From: Marilutibacter chinensis
GTDB lineage: Bacteria; Pseudomonadota; Gammaproteobacteria; Xanthomonadales; Xanthomonadaceae
Length of the DNA: 64,000 nt
Direction of reading: 5' to 3'
NCBI RefSeq assembly: GCF_021725675.1
Contig: NZ_JAKJPO010000009.1
Coordinates: 62,001-126,000 of the forward strand
This document shows positions 1-9,261 of the stretch, piece by piece. Every line of letters begins with the position of its first letter. The stretch's first letter is position 1. The notes beneath the pieces were generated by a model. The model had not been told where the DNA came from and searched no databases. It saw only the letters and a program-made list of their open reading frames with translations. A program made the translations under genes and the position numbers.

Positions 1-567
1 GACGACTTCAACTTCGACGCGGTGCGCTGGACGCTGTCGGCTCACGAGGGCCGGCCGGGCCACGAGCTGCAGTTCACCGCGATGGTCGAGCGCGGCGTGT
101 CGCTGGCGCGCTCGATATTCGCGTTCAACTCGGTCAACGTCGAAGGCTGGGCGCTGTACGCGGAGGCCGAGATGGTCCCGTACGAGCCGGTCGACGGCCA
201 GCTGATCGCCTTGCAGTTCCGCCTGCTGCGCGCCGCGCGCGCGATCCTCGACCCGATGCTGAACCTGGGCCTGATCGACCGCGAGCGTGCCGGCGAGGTG
301 CTGCGCGAGAAGGTCGGGCTGTCGGAGGCGATGACCAAGCAGGAGCTGGACCGGTATACCTTCAACGCGCCGGGCCAGGCGGGCAGCTATTTCTACGGCT
401 ACTCGCGGATCCTCGAGCTGCGGATGGCGACCGAGCTCGCGCTGGGCGACCGCTTCGACCGCCTCGCCTTCAACAACTTCCTGCTCGACCAGGGCCTGCT
501 GCCGCCGGACCTGCTGGCCGATGCGGTCAACCGGACCTTCATCCCGGCCCAGCGCAGCAGTCGCTAG
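1..567 (+). CDS. DUF885 family protein, C-terminal part (cut by window edge)
   Basis: The reading frame is already open at base 1, so only the last 188 residues are visible. The segment HEGRPGHELQ (about residues 17-26 of the visible part) is the zinc-binding-like HExxPGHxxQ signature of the DUF885 family, whose members are secreted or membrane-anchored putative metallopeptidases/hydrolases of about 600 residues. The rest of the visible sequence is helical and typical of the family C-terminus. The missing N-terminus means localisation cannot be judged. Substrate is unknown for most of the family. Confidence 0.85.
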   Translation, partial: DDFNFDAVRWTLSAHEGRPGHELQFTAMVERGVSLARSIFAFNSVNVEGWALYAEAEMVPYEPVDGQLIALQFRLLRAARAILDPMLNLGLIDRERAGEVLREKVGLSEAMTKQELDRYTFNAPGQAGSYFYGYSRILELRMATELALGDRFDRLAFNNFLLDQGLLPPDLLADAVNRTFIPAQRSSR

Positions 568-665
568 GCCCGCGCCGCGACGGAGCGGGGCCGGGGCCGG
601 GGCCGGGACGGCACCGTTGCGGCGGCGTAAAGGGCCTGCGGGACTGCTCGCTATACTCGTCCTCC

Positions 666-1913
666 ATGCCCGCGCCGGCCCCGCCCTTGCGAACCGATCC
701 ACGCCCCGTGCCGTCCCTGGCGATCCTCGCCTACACCGCCACCACGGCATTGGGCCGCGGATGCGGGGCCCAGGCGGACGCGCTGGCGGCCGGCCGCAGT
801 GGGCTGCGCCACAACGACTTCCCCACCACCGCCCCTGGCGAGCCGCCGCTGGACTGCTGGATCGGCCGCGTCGATGGCCTGGAATCGGCGCCGCTACCGG
901 CGCAGCTCGCGCAGTGGGAGTGCCGCAACAACCGGCTCGCCTGGATGACCCTGCAGCAGGACGGCGTCGCCGCCGCGGTCGAGGAGGCGATTGCCCGCCA
1001 CGGCCCCGCGCGCGTCGCGCTGGTGGTCGGCACCTCGACCGCGAGCATCGGCGCCAGCGAGGAGGCCTATGCGCGGCTGCAACCCGGCATCGACGGCGCC
1101 CTGCACTTTCCCGACGACCTCGCCCGCCCCCAGATCCACACGCCGCATTCGCTGGGCGCGTTCCTGCAGGAAGCCACCGGCGCGCGCGGGCCGTGCCTGA
1201 CCGTCGCCACCGCCTGTTCTTCGAGCGCCAAGGTGTTCGCGCTGGCCGCGCGGCTGGTCCAGGCCGATCTGGTCGACGCCGCGCTGGTCGGGGGCGTCGA
1301 CACCCTGTGCGGCAGCGTGCTGTTCGGCTTCAACGCGTTGCAGCTGGTGTCGCCGACGCCGTGCCGGCCGTTCGATCTCCACCGCGACGGCCTGTCGCTG
1401 GGCGAGGCCGGCGGCTTCGCCCTGCTCGAACGTGGTCCTGACGCCGCGGCGCTGAGCCTGCGCGGCTACGGAGAGTCCAGCGACGCACACCACATGTCCG
1501 CACCGCATCCCGACGGCCTGGGCGCACGCATGGCCATGCACGACGCGATCGCCCGTGCCGGCATCGACGCCGGCGAGATCGGCTATCTGAACCTGCACGG
1601 CACCGCCACGCCGGCCAACGACCGTGTCGAGGCCGCCGCCGTCGCGGCACTGTTCCCCGACACCCTGCATGCGAGCTCGACCAAGGGCTGGACCGGACAC
1701 ACGCTGGGCGCGGCCGGCGTCGTCGAATCGGTGTTCGCCCTGCTCGCGCTCGAGCGCGGCCTGCTGCCGGGCACGCTCAACAGCGACAGCCCGGATCCGA
1801 CCTGCGGCCCACAGATCCGCTTTAACAACGTGGAGCGCCCGATCCGCTACGCGATGAACAATTCCTTCGGCTTCGGCGGCAACAACGCCTCGCTGGTGTT
1901 CGCACGCGCATGA
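666..1913 (+). CDS. beta-ketoacyl-ACP synthase (FabF-like, aryl-polyene type)
   Basis: A 415-residue condensing enzyme that extends acyl-ACP chains by decarboxylative Claisen condensation. The full thiolase-fold catalytic set is visible: Cys184 in TACSSS, His311 in HGTATPAND, Lys340 and His345 in GHTLGAAG, and the C-terminal NNSFGFGGNN glycine loop. The next gene overlaps by four bases (ATGA) and is a chain-length factor, so the two probably form a KS/CLF heterodimer. This pairing, with the nearby FabG and GT2 genes, is typical of aryl-polyene (xanthomonadin-like pigment) clusters in this bacterial family. The rest of such a cluster would lie upstream of the window. Housekeeping FabB/FabF is less likely because of the context. 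Confidence 0.88.
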   Translation: MPAPAPPLRTDPRPVPSLAILAYTATTALGRGCGAQADALAAGRSGLRHNDFPTTAPGEPPLDCWIGRVDGLESAPLPAQLAQWECRNNRLAWMTLQQDGVAAAVEEAIARHGPARVALVVGTSTASIGASEEAYARLQPGIDGALHFPDDLARPQIHTPHSLGAFLQEATGARGPCLTVATACSSSAKVFALAARLVQADLVDAALVGGVDTLCGSVLFGFNALQLVSPTPCRPFDLHRDGLSLGEAGGFALLERGPDAAALSLRGYGESSDAHHMSAPHPDGLGARMAMHDAIARAGIDAGEIGYLNLHGTATPANDRVEAAAVAALFPDTLHASSTKGWTGHTLGAAGVVESVFALLALERGLLPGTLNSDSPDPTCGPQIRFNNVERPIRYAMNNSFGFGGNNASLVFARA

Positions 1914-2740
1914 AGACACTGGCCGCCCGCATCGAGGGGATCGGCTTCTGGACCGACGGGCTGCCGTCCTGGCAGGCCGCGCGCACGTATGCACGCACCG
2001 GCATGCTGCCTGGATCGGCACCGGCGCGTCCGTCGCCGCAGCTGCTGGCCGCCAACGAGCGCAGGCGCGCGCCGCAGACCGTCGCGATCGCGCTGGAAGC
2101 GGGGCTGGCGGCCTGCATCGCTGCCGGCCGCGATCCGGCGACACTGCCGTCGGTGTTCGCTTCCAGCTACGGCGATCTCGCGATCACCGACTACATGTGC
2201 AGCACGCTGGCGACCCAGCCGCGCTCCGTGTCGCCGACCCGCTTCCACAACTCGGTCCACAACGCCGCCGCCGGCTACTGGACGATCGGTACCGGCGCGA
2301 TGCAGCCGGCCTCCGCGATCTGTGCAGCGAGGGCGACCTTCGCGCTCGGCCTGGTGGAGGCGCTGGCGCAGCTGGCCACCGGCGAGGAGGCCGTACTGCT
2401 GGTCGCCTACGATGCCGATGCATCCGGCCCGATCGGCGAGCAGGCGCGCAGTGCCGGCCTGCTCGGCGGCGCGCTGGTGCTGTCGGAGGAGGGCCCGGAA
2501 ACCGGACCGGTGCTGCAGGCCACGCTGACCGACGGCTCGCCGTCGCCCCCGGACGGTCCACTCGCCCGGCATGCTGCGGCCAACGCGATGGCGCCGATGC
2601 TGCCGCTGTTCGACGCGCTGGCCTGCGGCGTTCCCGGAACGACCGCTTCGGTTCCGATCAGGCTCGATGCCGGCGCCGGCCGGGTGCTGTCGATCCGCCT
2701 GCTGCCTGGTGCGACCGCGATGGAGTCGGTGGATGCCTGA
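1910..2740 (+). CDS. beta-ketoacyl synthase chain length factor
   Basis: 276 residues, shorter than a full ketoacyl synthase and resembling the Ketoacyl-synt_2 family. It keeps the thiolase-like N-terminal half (FASSYGD, RFHNSVHNAAAGYWTIGTG) but has no recognisable catalytic Cys-His-His triad in the usual positions, as expected for a non-catalytic partner that sets chain length. The start overlaps the stop of the catalytic KS (ATGA), implying translational coupling and equal stoichiometry. The family is known from aryl-polyene biosynthesis. Confidence 0.85.
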   Translation: MKTLAARIEGIGFWTDGLPSWQAARTYARTGMLPGSAPARPSPQLLAANERRRAPQTVAIALEAGLAACIAAGRDPATLPSVFASSYGDLAITDYMCSTLATQPRSVSPTRFHNSVHNAAAGYWTIGTGAMQPASAICAARATFALGLVEALAQLATGEEAVLLVAYDADASGPIGEQARSAGLLGGALVLSEEGPETGPVLQATLTDGSPSPPDGPLARHAAANAMAPMLPLFDALACGVPGTTASVPIRLDAGAGRVLSIRLLPGATAMESVDA

Positions 2741-3554
2741 TCCGCGTCGTATCGCCGTCGTCATCCCGGCGCTGAACGAGGCGTTGCGCATCCGCGAGGT
2801 GGCCGAAGGCGCACTCGCCGAGTGCCCGAACGTGATCATCGTCGACGACGGCTCCGACGACGCGACCGTCGAATGCGTCGCCGATCTGCCGGTCACACTG
2901 CTGCGCCATGCCGACCGCATGGGCAAGGGTGCGAGCCTGCGTGACGGTTTTGCCGAGGCGATGCGGAGCGGCTTCGAGGGCGTGTTGAGCATGGACGGCG
3001 ACGGCCAGCACGCCGCGGACGACATCCCCCGCCTGCTCGATGCCGCGCGTCGCCACCCCGGCGACATCGTGATCGGCGCGCGCCTGCGCAAGCGGGCGCG
3101 ACAGCCGGCCTACCGGCGCCTGGCGAACGAGTTTGGCGACTGGGGAATCGCTTGGGGCTGCGGCTTCCGCATCGCCGACAGCCAGAGCGGCCAGCGCTAT
3201 TACCCGGCCGCCGTGTGCACGCTCGCGGATGTGCCCGGCGAGGACTTCGTGTTCGAGGCGCAGATCCTGATCTCGGCCGCGCGCCGGCTCGGGGTCGGCG
3301 TGGTCTCGGTGCCGGTGGAGTCGCGCTACGGATTGGGTGCCGATCCGGATTCATCGCCTCCGGGGGCGACGGTCCCCGCGTTCCGGCGCAGTCATTTCCG
3401 CCCGCTGCACGACCTGTACCGGATCACCTCGCACGTGGTCGTCCAGGTCTGGCGCCATGGCGACGTGATCGCCGAGTACCGCCGCACCCGTGCCAATCCG
3501 CCGCGGATCCACGACCCCGACAGCGACGTCCGGCGGCCGGAAGAGGCCTTCTAG
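2733..3554 (+). CDS. glycosyltransferase family 2 (dolichol-P-mannose synthase-like)
   Basis: 273 residues with a GT-A fold. VVIPALNE opens the protein, followed by VDDGSDD (nucleotide binding) and MDGDGQH (the DxD-type metal site). An RxxSQSG-like segment (IADSQSGQRYY) follows. There is no membrane anchor. I chose the ATG at 2733 because it gives the canonical GT2 N-terminus and overlaps the preceding stop by eight bases; the frame is open further upstream but only through sequence of the previous gene. In aryl-polyene clusters a GT2 commonly sits beside the KS/CLF pair, so it may glycosylate the pigment or its lipid carrier. The actual substrate is not visible from sequence. Confidence 0.85.
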   Translation: MPDPRRIAVVIPALNEALRIREVAEGALAECPNVIIVDDGSDDATVECVADLPVTLLRHADRMGKGASLRDGFAEAMRSGFEGVLSMDGDGQHAADDIPRLLDAARRHPGDIVIGARLRKRARQPAYRRLANEFGDWGIAWGCGFRIADSQSGQRYYPAAVCTLADVPGEDFVFEAQILISAARRLGVGVVSVPVESRYGLGADPDSSPPGATVPAFRRSHFRPLHDLYRITSHVVVQVWRHGDVIAEYRRTRANPPRIHDPDSDVRRPEEAF

Positions 3555-4009
3555 GGCGTGGGCGCCGGCGGCGTGCTCACCGGCGGCGGATTCGGCACAT
3601 GGATCGCGATGCCGGTCGCATGCTTGGTCCGCGGCGAGATGCTGACGCCGATGCCACCGCTGCTGTAGGTGTGGCCGCCGTAGCGGCCGACCCCGGTACC
3701 GACGCCGACACTGGTGCCGCCGTAACCGTCGCCGGTGCCCTGCAGCAGCACGCCGTTGGCGCCGAGCTTGGCGGCCTCCTTGCGCAGGTTGTTGAGCACG
3801 GCATTGAGCTTGTTCTGCTCGCCATAGGTGACCGGCCCGCTGGCGGTCTCGATCACCGCGATCTGCTCGTAACGCCCCGGCGGCGGCGCGTGGTAGATGC
3901 GTACCTGCGACGCATCGATCGGCGGTCGGGGCTGTCCGACCAGCATGTGCGAGGTCGCGCATGCGGACAGCAGCAGGGCGGTGGCGGCGACAACGCTCGC
4001 GCGGATCAT
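3551..4009 (-). CDS. putative glycine-rich lipoprotein of unknown function
   Basis: 152 residues beginning MIRASVVAATALLLSAC, a short signal peptide ending in a lipobox (LSAC). The start at 4009 has a good GGAGAA ribosome site. The middle contains a patch like the YajQ/heavy-metal-binding style folds (PPGRYEQIAVIETASG, NKLNAVLNNLRKEAAKLGANGVLL), followed by a Gly/Tyr/Ser-rich tail and a Pro/Thr end. Tail-to-tail overlap with the GT2 gene is four bases. Likely anchored to the inner leaflet of the outer membrane. Function unknown. Confidence 0.75.
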   Translation of the reverse strand: MIRASVVAATALLLSACATSHMLVGQPRPPIDASQVRIYHAPPPGRYEQIAVIETASGPVTYGEQNKLNAVLNNLRKEAAKLGANGVLLQGTGDGYGGTSVGVGTGVGRYGGHTYSSGGIGVSISPRTKHATGIAIHVPNPPPVSTPPAPTP

Positions 4010-4177
4010 CGCGGTTCTCCTCGATTGGCCATTTGGCGAAGTATGCGCCCGGCACGCGGGGTGGCGGGTGAACCGTGCCACACACTGGCTACCGGGAGGT
4101 CGGCCGTTCCGGCGGACATCGCCGGCCATGCTGCGGCCGCTCATGGCCAACCGTGGATTCAAGAGCAGGATCAAAGA

Positions 4178-4360
4178 CTTCCGCCCTGTCAGGGGCGGGT
4201 AACTTTTCTTTGCCGGCCCAAAGAAAAGTCACCAGAAGACAAGGGCCTTCCCGACGAAGCTCAATCGTGAACGGCGGGGATTCCAGGATTTTTCGACACG
4301 GCATCCATGCCGTGGTCGAAAAACGGCGTGCGTCCTTGCGCGCCGCCCTCCGGGTCTGCA
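4178..4360 (+). repeat. repeat module X, copy 1
   Basis: About 183 bp starting CTTCCGCC and containing AACTTTTCTTTGCCGG followed by CCAAAGAAAAGTCACC (an inverted repeat), then a long hairpin at 4289-4323 (TTTTTCGA CACGGCAT, loop, ATGCCGTG GTCGAAAAA), and ending CTCCGGGTCTGCA. A second copy lies at 4673-4854 and an inverted third copy at 60067-60243. Short frames across it are low-complexity and not conserved between copies, so I treat it as non-coding. Together with modules Y1, X2 and the 67-bp tandem repeats it fills the 1.1 kb gene-free gap 4010-5103. Confidence 0.85.
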
Positions 4361-4390
4361 CATACTCCCGGCCCGTCATTGCCCAGCAAG

Positions 4391-4650
4391 GCCGTTGCCG
4401 TTGATCTTGGCTTTGACCTTGACCTTGACCTTGACCTTCAGCGACTTAAAGCCCGCCGAGCACCGCAGAGAACGGCGGCCGCAGAGGCGCTCATGTCCGA
4501 GCGACGCGAGTTTGGGCGCCGTGCTGCCGTTCTTGAGGAGCACAGGGAACCGGGGCGGCGCAGCCGGCCCGGCGGGCGTCAGGAGCGGGCGGTTTTGGTT
4601 ACTCCAAGACAAAAGTAACCCGCCGAAGGCGGAAGCCTTTGATCCTGGCT
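4391..4650 (+). repeat. repeat module Y, copy 1 (with hexamer array)
   Basis: Opens with two CCGTTG units and about four TTGACC-type hexamers (4411-4439), then CAGCGACTTAAAGCCCGCCG, a diverged central part, and ends with the inverted pair GGTTACTCCAAGACAAAAGTAACC and GCCGAAGGCGGAAGCCTTTGATC. The same order occurs inverted at 60339-60602. No gene supported. Confidence 0.8.
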
Positions 4651-4672
4651 CCATAAAGACCGGAATCAACGG

Positions 4673-4854
4673 CTTCCGCCGCCGAAGCGGCGGGTAACTT
4701 TTCTTTGCCGGCCCAAAGAAAAGTCACCAAAAGAAAGGGCCTTCCCCGGCACACCTCCATCGCGAACGGACAGTCTGCCGGGATTTTTCGACACGACATC
4801 CTGTCGTGATCGAAAAACGGCGCGCGTCCATGCGCGCCGCCCTCCGGGTCTGCA
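4673..4854 (+). repeat. repeat module X, copy 2
   Basis: Same architecture as the copy at 4178-4360. The hairpin at 4784-4817 has stem TTTTTCGA CACGACA / TGTCGTG ATCGAAAAA, where the changes relative to copy 1 (CACGGCAT/ATGCCGTG) fall on both arms and keep the pairing. This copy is almost identical to the inverted one near 60.1 kb. Confidence 0.85.
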
Positions 4855-4927
4855 GTCGATACCGGCTACCAGTGATCAGGAAAAGCCAACGTCCGCAGTG
4901 CGGCAGTCATACAAACACTTTCATCGG

Positions 4928-5099
4928 CGTTCGAGCGGGCGCGAGCCAGTGGCTCGCAAACACCCTCCCCCGGCCCTCGCGCACAGCGCTCGGGCGTTCG
5001 AGCGGGCGCGAGCCAGTGGCTCGCAAACACCCTCCCCCGGCCCTCGCGCACAGCGCTCGGGCGTTCGAGCGGGCGCGAGCCAGTGGCTCGCAAACACCC
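4928..5099. repeat. 67-bp tandem repeat, 2.6 copies
   Basis: Units start at 4928, 4995 and 5062 (last one partial) and are identical. Each carries the palindrome GCGAGCCA-g-TGGCTCGC preceded by GGGCGTTCGAGCGGGC. The array ends five bases from the stop of fabG. It has no spacers of varying sequence, so it is not a CRISPR array. A related single element occurs inside the amylase gene at 47135-47168. Confidence 0.92.
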
Positions 5100-5103
5100 G
5101 CTC

Positions 5104-5844
5104 TCACCCCATCCCGCCGTTGATGCCTATCACCTGGCCGTTGACGTAGCCGGCCGCGTCGGAACACAGGAACCCCACCAGCGCCGCGACCTCGTCGGGG
5201 CGGCCGGCGCGACCCGCCGGCACCATCTGCCGGATCGCATCGGGCGGGAACGCGTCGGCGGTCATCCGGCCCTCGACCACCCCCGGGGCGACCACGTTGG
5301 CGGTGATCCCGCGGCTGCCCATTTCGCGCGCCAGCGAACGGGTCGCGCCATGCAGTGCGGCCTTGGCCGCGGCGTAGTTGGTCTGGCCACGATTGCCGAG
5401 CACCGCAGCGACCGAAGAGACGCTGACGATGCGGCCCCAGCGCGTGCGCGCCATCGGCAACAACAGCGGCTGGGTGACGTGGAAGAAACCGTGCAGCGAC
5501 ACGTCGATCACCCGCTTCCACTGCGCATCGGACATCCCCGCCAGTGGCGCGTCGTCGTGGATGCCGGCGTTGTTGATCACGATCTGGACCGCCCCCGCCC
5601 GCAGCAGGCCTTCGATCGCAGCCTGCGTCTCCTCGCCGTCGGCGACATCGAACGCGACCGCTTCGGCATCGCCGCCATCGGCACGGATCGCGTCGGCGAT
5701 CGCGTCCGCCCGCGCGCGGTTGCGGTTCGCATGGACGATGACCCGGCAGCCGTCGGCGGCGAGACGACGGCAGATCGCACTGCCGATGTCGCCGCTGCCG
5801 CCGGTGACGAGGGCACGGCGCGGCGTCGGATTGGGCTCGGACAT
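5104..5844 (-). CDS. fabG: 3-oxoacyl-ACP reductase (SDR)
   Basis: 246 residues. The Rossmann nucleotide site TGGSGDIG is near residue 14, NNAG near 90, the catalytic Ser in SVSSVAA and the YAAAK Tyr/Lys pair follow, and the C-terminus IGINGGMG is typical of FabG. It reduces 3-oxoacyl-ACP with NADPH. Genome context beside a KS/CLF pair suggests it is the dedicated reductase of an aryl-polyene pathway rather than the fatty-acid synthase copy, which usually sits with fabD/acpP. The gene runs opposite to the KS genes and is separated from them by the repeat block. Confidence 0.87.
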   Translation of the reverse strand: MSEPNPTPRRALVTGGSGDIGSAICRRLAADGCRVIVHANRNRARADAIADAIRADGGDAEAVAFDVADGEETQAAIEGLLRAGAVQIVINNAGIHDDAPLAGMSDAQWKRVIDVSLHGFFHVTQPLLLPMARTRWGRIVSVSSVAAVLGNRGQTNYAAAKAALHGATRSLAREMGSRGITANVVAPGVVEGRMTADAFPPDAIRQMVPAGRAGRPDEVAALVGFLCSDAAGYVNGQVIGINGGMG

Positions 5845-5970
5845 GCGGGACCTGCGGAACTTGCGGCGACGGAGTCCCGATTGTCGTCATCGGGCGCGGC
5901 GCTGCAAGCATGTCTTCGCCGGTGGCCGCCGTGGAGCCGCGCAGGTCATGCGAGGAAAGGTGGACCGGCT

Positions 5971-6471
5971 TCAGTACGGCCGATAGCCCTCCGGATATGG
6001 CGGGTCGCCATCGCTGCCGGTGCGATCGTCGGTGATCACGAACAGCTGTTCGACGATCCGGCCCTCGCCATCGCAGCGCAGCGTCTGCCGCGCCTGCCAC
6101 ACCCCCCAGCATTCGCCACCGTCGCCCTCCTCGTCCTCACCGTCGAGCGCAACGATCCAGAAGTCGAGCACGCGCATCGCGTTCGGCTCCCGACGGATCG
6201 ACGGGGGATCGTGGAACACCAGTGTCGCCTGTCCGGTCTCGCCTTCGCTGTCCTGCCAGGGCTCGAACACGAGGGACTCCGGCGCGAGCCGAAGCATGTT
6301 CACCCATTCGCCGACCGGCATGCCTTCGACGTACGGACGGTTGGTGCGCTCCAGCCAGTCCAGGCGTGCGCCGTCGCGGTTCGGTACCACCACCTGCAGT
6401 TGGATGCGATGGCCGAACTGGCCGTCCTCTTCATAATTTATCGCTTCAAGCAGTTCGATGCTGACCGGCAT
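5971..6471 (-). CDS. hypothetical acidic protein
   Basis: 166 residues starting MPVSIELLEAINYEEDG, with a GAGGAA ribosome site ahead of the ATG at 6471. It has no signal peptide or membrane segment, is rich in Asp/Glu, and has conserved-looking aromatic motifs (WVNMLRLAPESLVFEPWQ, CWGVWQARQTLRCD). I do not recognise a family. It is divergent from hemF. Confidence 0.6.
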   Translation of the reverse strand: MPVSIELLEAINYEEDGQFGHRIQLQVVVPNRDGARLDWLERTNRPYVEGMPVGEWVNMLRLAPESLVFEPWQDSEGETGQATLVFHDPPSIRREPNAMRVLDFWIVALDGEDEEGDGGECWGVWQARQTLRCDGEGRIVEQLFVITDDRTGSDGDPPYPEGYRPY

Positions 6472-6628
6472 GGCGGCTTCCTCGCGTTCCGGGGGGCGTG
6501 CAAACAAGAACGCGCGGGCGGCGGCTCCGTGAACCGTTGTCGCCGCGGAGGCCGGCCCGAGGCCACGGCATGTCGGAATCCGGGACGGATCAAGCGCCGC
6601 CGCAGGAGCGCCCCGTAGAATGCGCAGC

Positions 6629-7564
6629 ATGGACAACTTCCAACGCGTACGCACCTACCTGTCCGGTCTGCAGGACCGCATCTGCCACGCCGTCGAGACC
6701 GTGGACGGCCAGGCCCGCTTCCATGAGGACGCATGGACGCGGAGCGCGGACGACAATGCGGCGGCGAGCCTGGGCGGCGGCGGACGGACCCGCGTACTGC
6801 GGGAGGGCGCGGTGTTCGAGCAGGCCGGGATCGGCTTTTCCGACGTGTCCGGCACCCGGCTGCCGCCGTCGGCGACCGCGGCCCGTCCGGAACTGGCCGG
6901 CGCATCGTGGCGTGCGATCGGCGTGTCACTCGTGTTCCATCCGCGCAACCCCTATGTGCCGACCACCCATGCCAACGTCCGCCATTTCACCGCCGAGCGC
7001 GACGGCGAAACCGTGGCATGGTGGTTCGGCGGGGGCTTCGACCTGACCCCGTTCTACCCGTTCGACGAGGACGTGCTGCACTGGCACCGGGTCGCGCGAC
7101 GGGTCTGCGAGCCGTTCGGCGGGCAGACGCGCTACGACGCGCACAAGCGGTGGTGCGACGACTACTTCTTCCTCAGGCACCGCGACGAGACGCGCGGCGT
7201 CGGCGGGCTGTTCTTCGACGACCTGCATGGCGACTTCGACCGCGAGTTCGACTACCTGCGCGCGGTCGGCGACGGCTTCCTGGAAGCCTACCTGCCGATC
7301 GTCGAGCGTCGCCGCGAAGCCGCCTGGGGCGAGCGCGAGCGGCAATTCCAGCTGTACCGCCGCGGGCGCTACGTCGAATTCAACCTGGTGTTCGACCGCG
7401 GTACCCTGTTCGGCTTGCAGTCCGGCGGCCGCACCGAGTCGATCCTGATGAGCATGCCACCGCTGGTACGCTGGGAGTACGGCTACCGGCCCGAACCCGG
7501 CAGCCCCGAAGCGCGCCTGGCCGACTATCTCCGACCGCGCGACTGGCTGGCGGAGCTGGGCTGA
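6629..7564 (+). CDS. hemF: oxygen-dependent coproporphyrinogen III oxidase
   Basis: About 311 residues. Converts coproporphyrinogen III to protoporphyrinogen IX with O2 in the cytosol. Clear family blocks: [79 protein letters not shown] and [13 protein letters not shown] prefer the ATG at 6629 ([11 protein letters not shown]), the usual HemF N-terminus; an in-frame ATG at 6620 would add three residues. An apparently single-gene unit, upstream of gpsA in convergent orientation. Confidence 0.96.
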   Translation: MDNFQRVRTYLSGLQDRICHAVETVDGQARFHEDAWTRSADDNAAASLGGGGRTRVLREGAVFEQAGIGFSDVSGTRLPPSATAARPELAGASWRAIGVSLVFHPRNPYVPTTHANVRHFTAERDGETVAWWFGGGFDLTPFYPFDEDVLHWHRVARRVCEPFGGQTRYDAHKRWCDDYFFLRHRDETRGVGGLFFDDLHGDFDREFDYLRAVGDGFLEAYLPIVERRREAAWGERERQFQLYRRGRYVEFNLVFDRGTLFGLQSGGRTESILMSMPPLVRWEYGYRPEPGSPEARLADYLRPRDWLAELG

Positions 7565-7614
7565 ATCCTCCTCATCGACAGGACGCTTCAGTCACGGATT
7601 GCACGAATGAACCC

Positions 7615-7643
7615 GGATAAAGCCATCCAATCGCGCTTTATCC
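7615..7643. terminator. possible bidirectional hairpin between hemF and gpsA
   Basis: Perfect 9-bp inverted repeat GGATAAAGC (7615-7623) and GCTTTATCC (7635-7643) between two convergent genes. There is no long T-tract, so its role as a terminator is inferred from position only. Confidence 0.4.
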
Positions 7644-7677
7644 ATGTATATCCGCGTGATCCGCGGCCTGCTCTTCC

Positions 7678-8724
7678 CTAACCGAACAGGCCGACCGGGT
7701 ATTCCGGCTTCTGCTCGCGCGCGAGCAGCTGGCGCAGGCCGTCGGCCGGGGTGATCTCGCCGTGCAGGACGGCGCGGACCGCGCTGGAGATCGGCAGCTC
7801 GACACCGTGACGTTCGGCCTGGCGCATCACCTCGTCGGCGGTCTGCACCGACTCGACCACCTGGCCGATCTCGCGCACCGCGTCGGCGATGCTCTGGCCG
7901 CGGCCGAGCGCGAGGCCGAGCCGGCGATTGCGCGACAGGTCGCCGGTGCAGGTCAGCACCAGATCGCCGAGACCGGCGAGACCCATCAGGGTTTCCGCCT
8001 TGCCGCCGATCGCCTGGTTCAGTCGCAGCATCTCGTTGAGGCCGCGGGTGATCAGGCCGGCGCGCGCGTTCAGGCCCAACTCCATGCCGTCGGCGACGCC
8101 GGTGGCGACGGCGAGCACGTTCTTCATCGCGCCGCCGAGCTCGGCGCCGACCATGTCGTCGCCGGTGTAGGCGCGGAACGCGGGCCCGTGCAGGGTGTCG
8201 GCGACCTGCTGGGCGAAGCCGGCGTCGTCCGAATGCACGGTCAGCGCGGTCGGCAGACCGGCGACGACCTCTTTCGCGAACGACGGCCCGGTGACCACCG
8301 CCAGCGGCACGCCGGGGCCGAGCACCTCCCCGGCGACCTCGTGCAGGAAACGGCCGCTGCCGGGTTCGAAGCCCTTGGTCGCCCATGCCACGCCGGCACC
8401 GTCGGGACGGTGCGGTGCGAGCGCGCGCAGGATCTCGGCGAAGGCATGCGAGGGCACCACCACGAGCACCATTCCGGCGCCGTGCAGTGCCCGGGCGATG
8501 TCGGTGGTGGCGCTCAGGTTGTCCGGCAGCGGATGGCCGGGCAGGTAGCGCGGATTCTCGTGGCGCTCGTTGATCGCGGCGACGGCGTCGGCGTCGCGCC
8601 CCCACAGCACGGTCGGATGGCCGTGCCGGGCGGCGAGCGAAGCCAGCGCGGTGCCCCAGGAGCCCGCGCCCAGCACCGCGATCGGCGCCTTGCCGGCGCC
8701 CGTTCCGTTATCGGCTCCGGTCAT
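7678..8724 (-). CDS. gpsA: glycerol-3-phosphate dehydrogenase [NAD(P)+]
   Basis: 348 residues. Makes sn-glycerol 3-phosphate from dihydroxyacetone phosphate for phospholipid synthesis. The N-terminal [12 protein letters not shown] is the dinucleotide-binding loop; TGPSFAKEV and [13 protein letters not shown] (active-site Lys) and [12 protein letters not shown] follow. Nine bases downstream of secB and in the same direction, a pairing common in Proteobacteria, so probably one transcript. Confidence 0.96.
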   Translation of the reverse strand: MTGADNGTGAGKAPIAVLGAGSWGTALASLAARHGHPTVLWGRDADAVAAINERHENPRYLPGHPLPDNLSATTDIARALHGAGMVLVVVPSHAFAEILRALAPHRPDGAGVAWATKGFEPGSGRFLHEVAGEVLGPGVPLAVVTGPSFAKEVVAGLPTALTVHSDDAGFAQQVADTLHGPAFRAYTGDDMVGAELGGAMKNVLAVATGVADGMELGLNARAGLITRGLNEMLRLNQAIGGKAETLMGLAGLGDLVLTCTGDLSRNRRLGLALGRGQSIADAVREIGQVVESVQTADEVMRQAERHGVELPISSAVRAVLHGEITPADGLRQLLAREQKPEYPVGLFG

Positions 8725-8733
8725 GACGCCGGA

Positions 8734-9261
8734 TCAGGCGTTGCCGGCCGCCTCGGCGTCGGCCAGACCGTCGCCGTTCTGCTGCTGGGCCTGGCGCTGG
8801 CGCAGGCCTTCGGCGTACAGCGCGTCGAAGTTGACCGGCTGCAGATAGAAGGGCGGGAAACCGCCGGCCTGGATCAGATCGCTGATCAGCTGGCGGGCAT
8901 ACGGGTAGAGGATGCTCGGGCAGTGGCTGCCGAGCAGGCCGTCGAGGGTCTGCGGATCGAAGCCGGCCACGCCGAACACGCCAGCCTGCTTGACCTCGGC
9001 CAGATAGACCGACTTCTCGCCGATCTTGCAGGTCAGGGTGATGCCGAGCACGACCTCGAAAGCGTTCTCGCCCAGGCGCTGCACGCTCTGGTTCATGTTC
9101 ATCTGCAGCTGCGGCTGGGCCTGCTCGTTGAACACCGCCGGTGCGCCCGGCACCTCGAACGAGACGTCCTTGACGTAGATCTTCTCGACCGAGAAGGTCG
9201 GGGCGGTCTGCGCGGCGGCGTCGGCCGGCGCGGCGGCGCCGTTGTTCTGCTCTTCGGACAT
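8734..9261 (-). CDS. secB: protein-export chaperone SecB
   Basis: 175 residues. A tetrameric cytosolic chaperone that holds preproteins unfolded and delivers them to SecA. Family blocks [41 protein letters not shown] and [36 protein letters not shown] are all visible. The extended Asn/Ala tail is usual for this bacterial family. A good GGAG site precedes the ATG. Confidence 0.97.
   Translation of the reverse strand: MSEEQNNGAAAPADAAAQTAPTFSVEKIYVKDVSFEVPGAPAVFNEQAQPQLQMNMNQSVQRLGENAFEVVLGITLTCKIGEKSVYLAEVKQAGVFGVAGFDPQTLDGLLGSHCPSILYPYARQLISDLIQAGGFPPFYLQPVNFDALYAEGLRQRQAQQQNGDGLADAEAAGNA

Noticed and set aside
4928..5099. CRISPR array
   Set aside because: Units are adjacent and identical with no variable spacers, and no cas genes are present.
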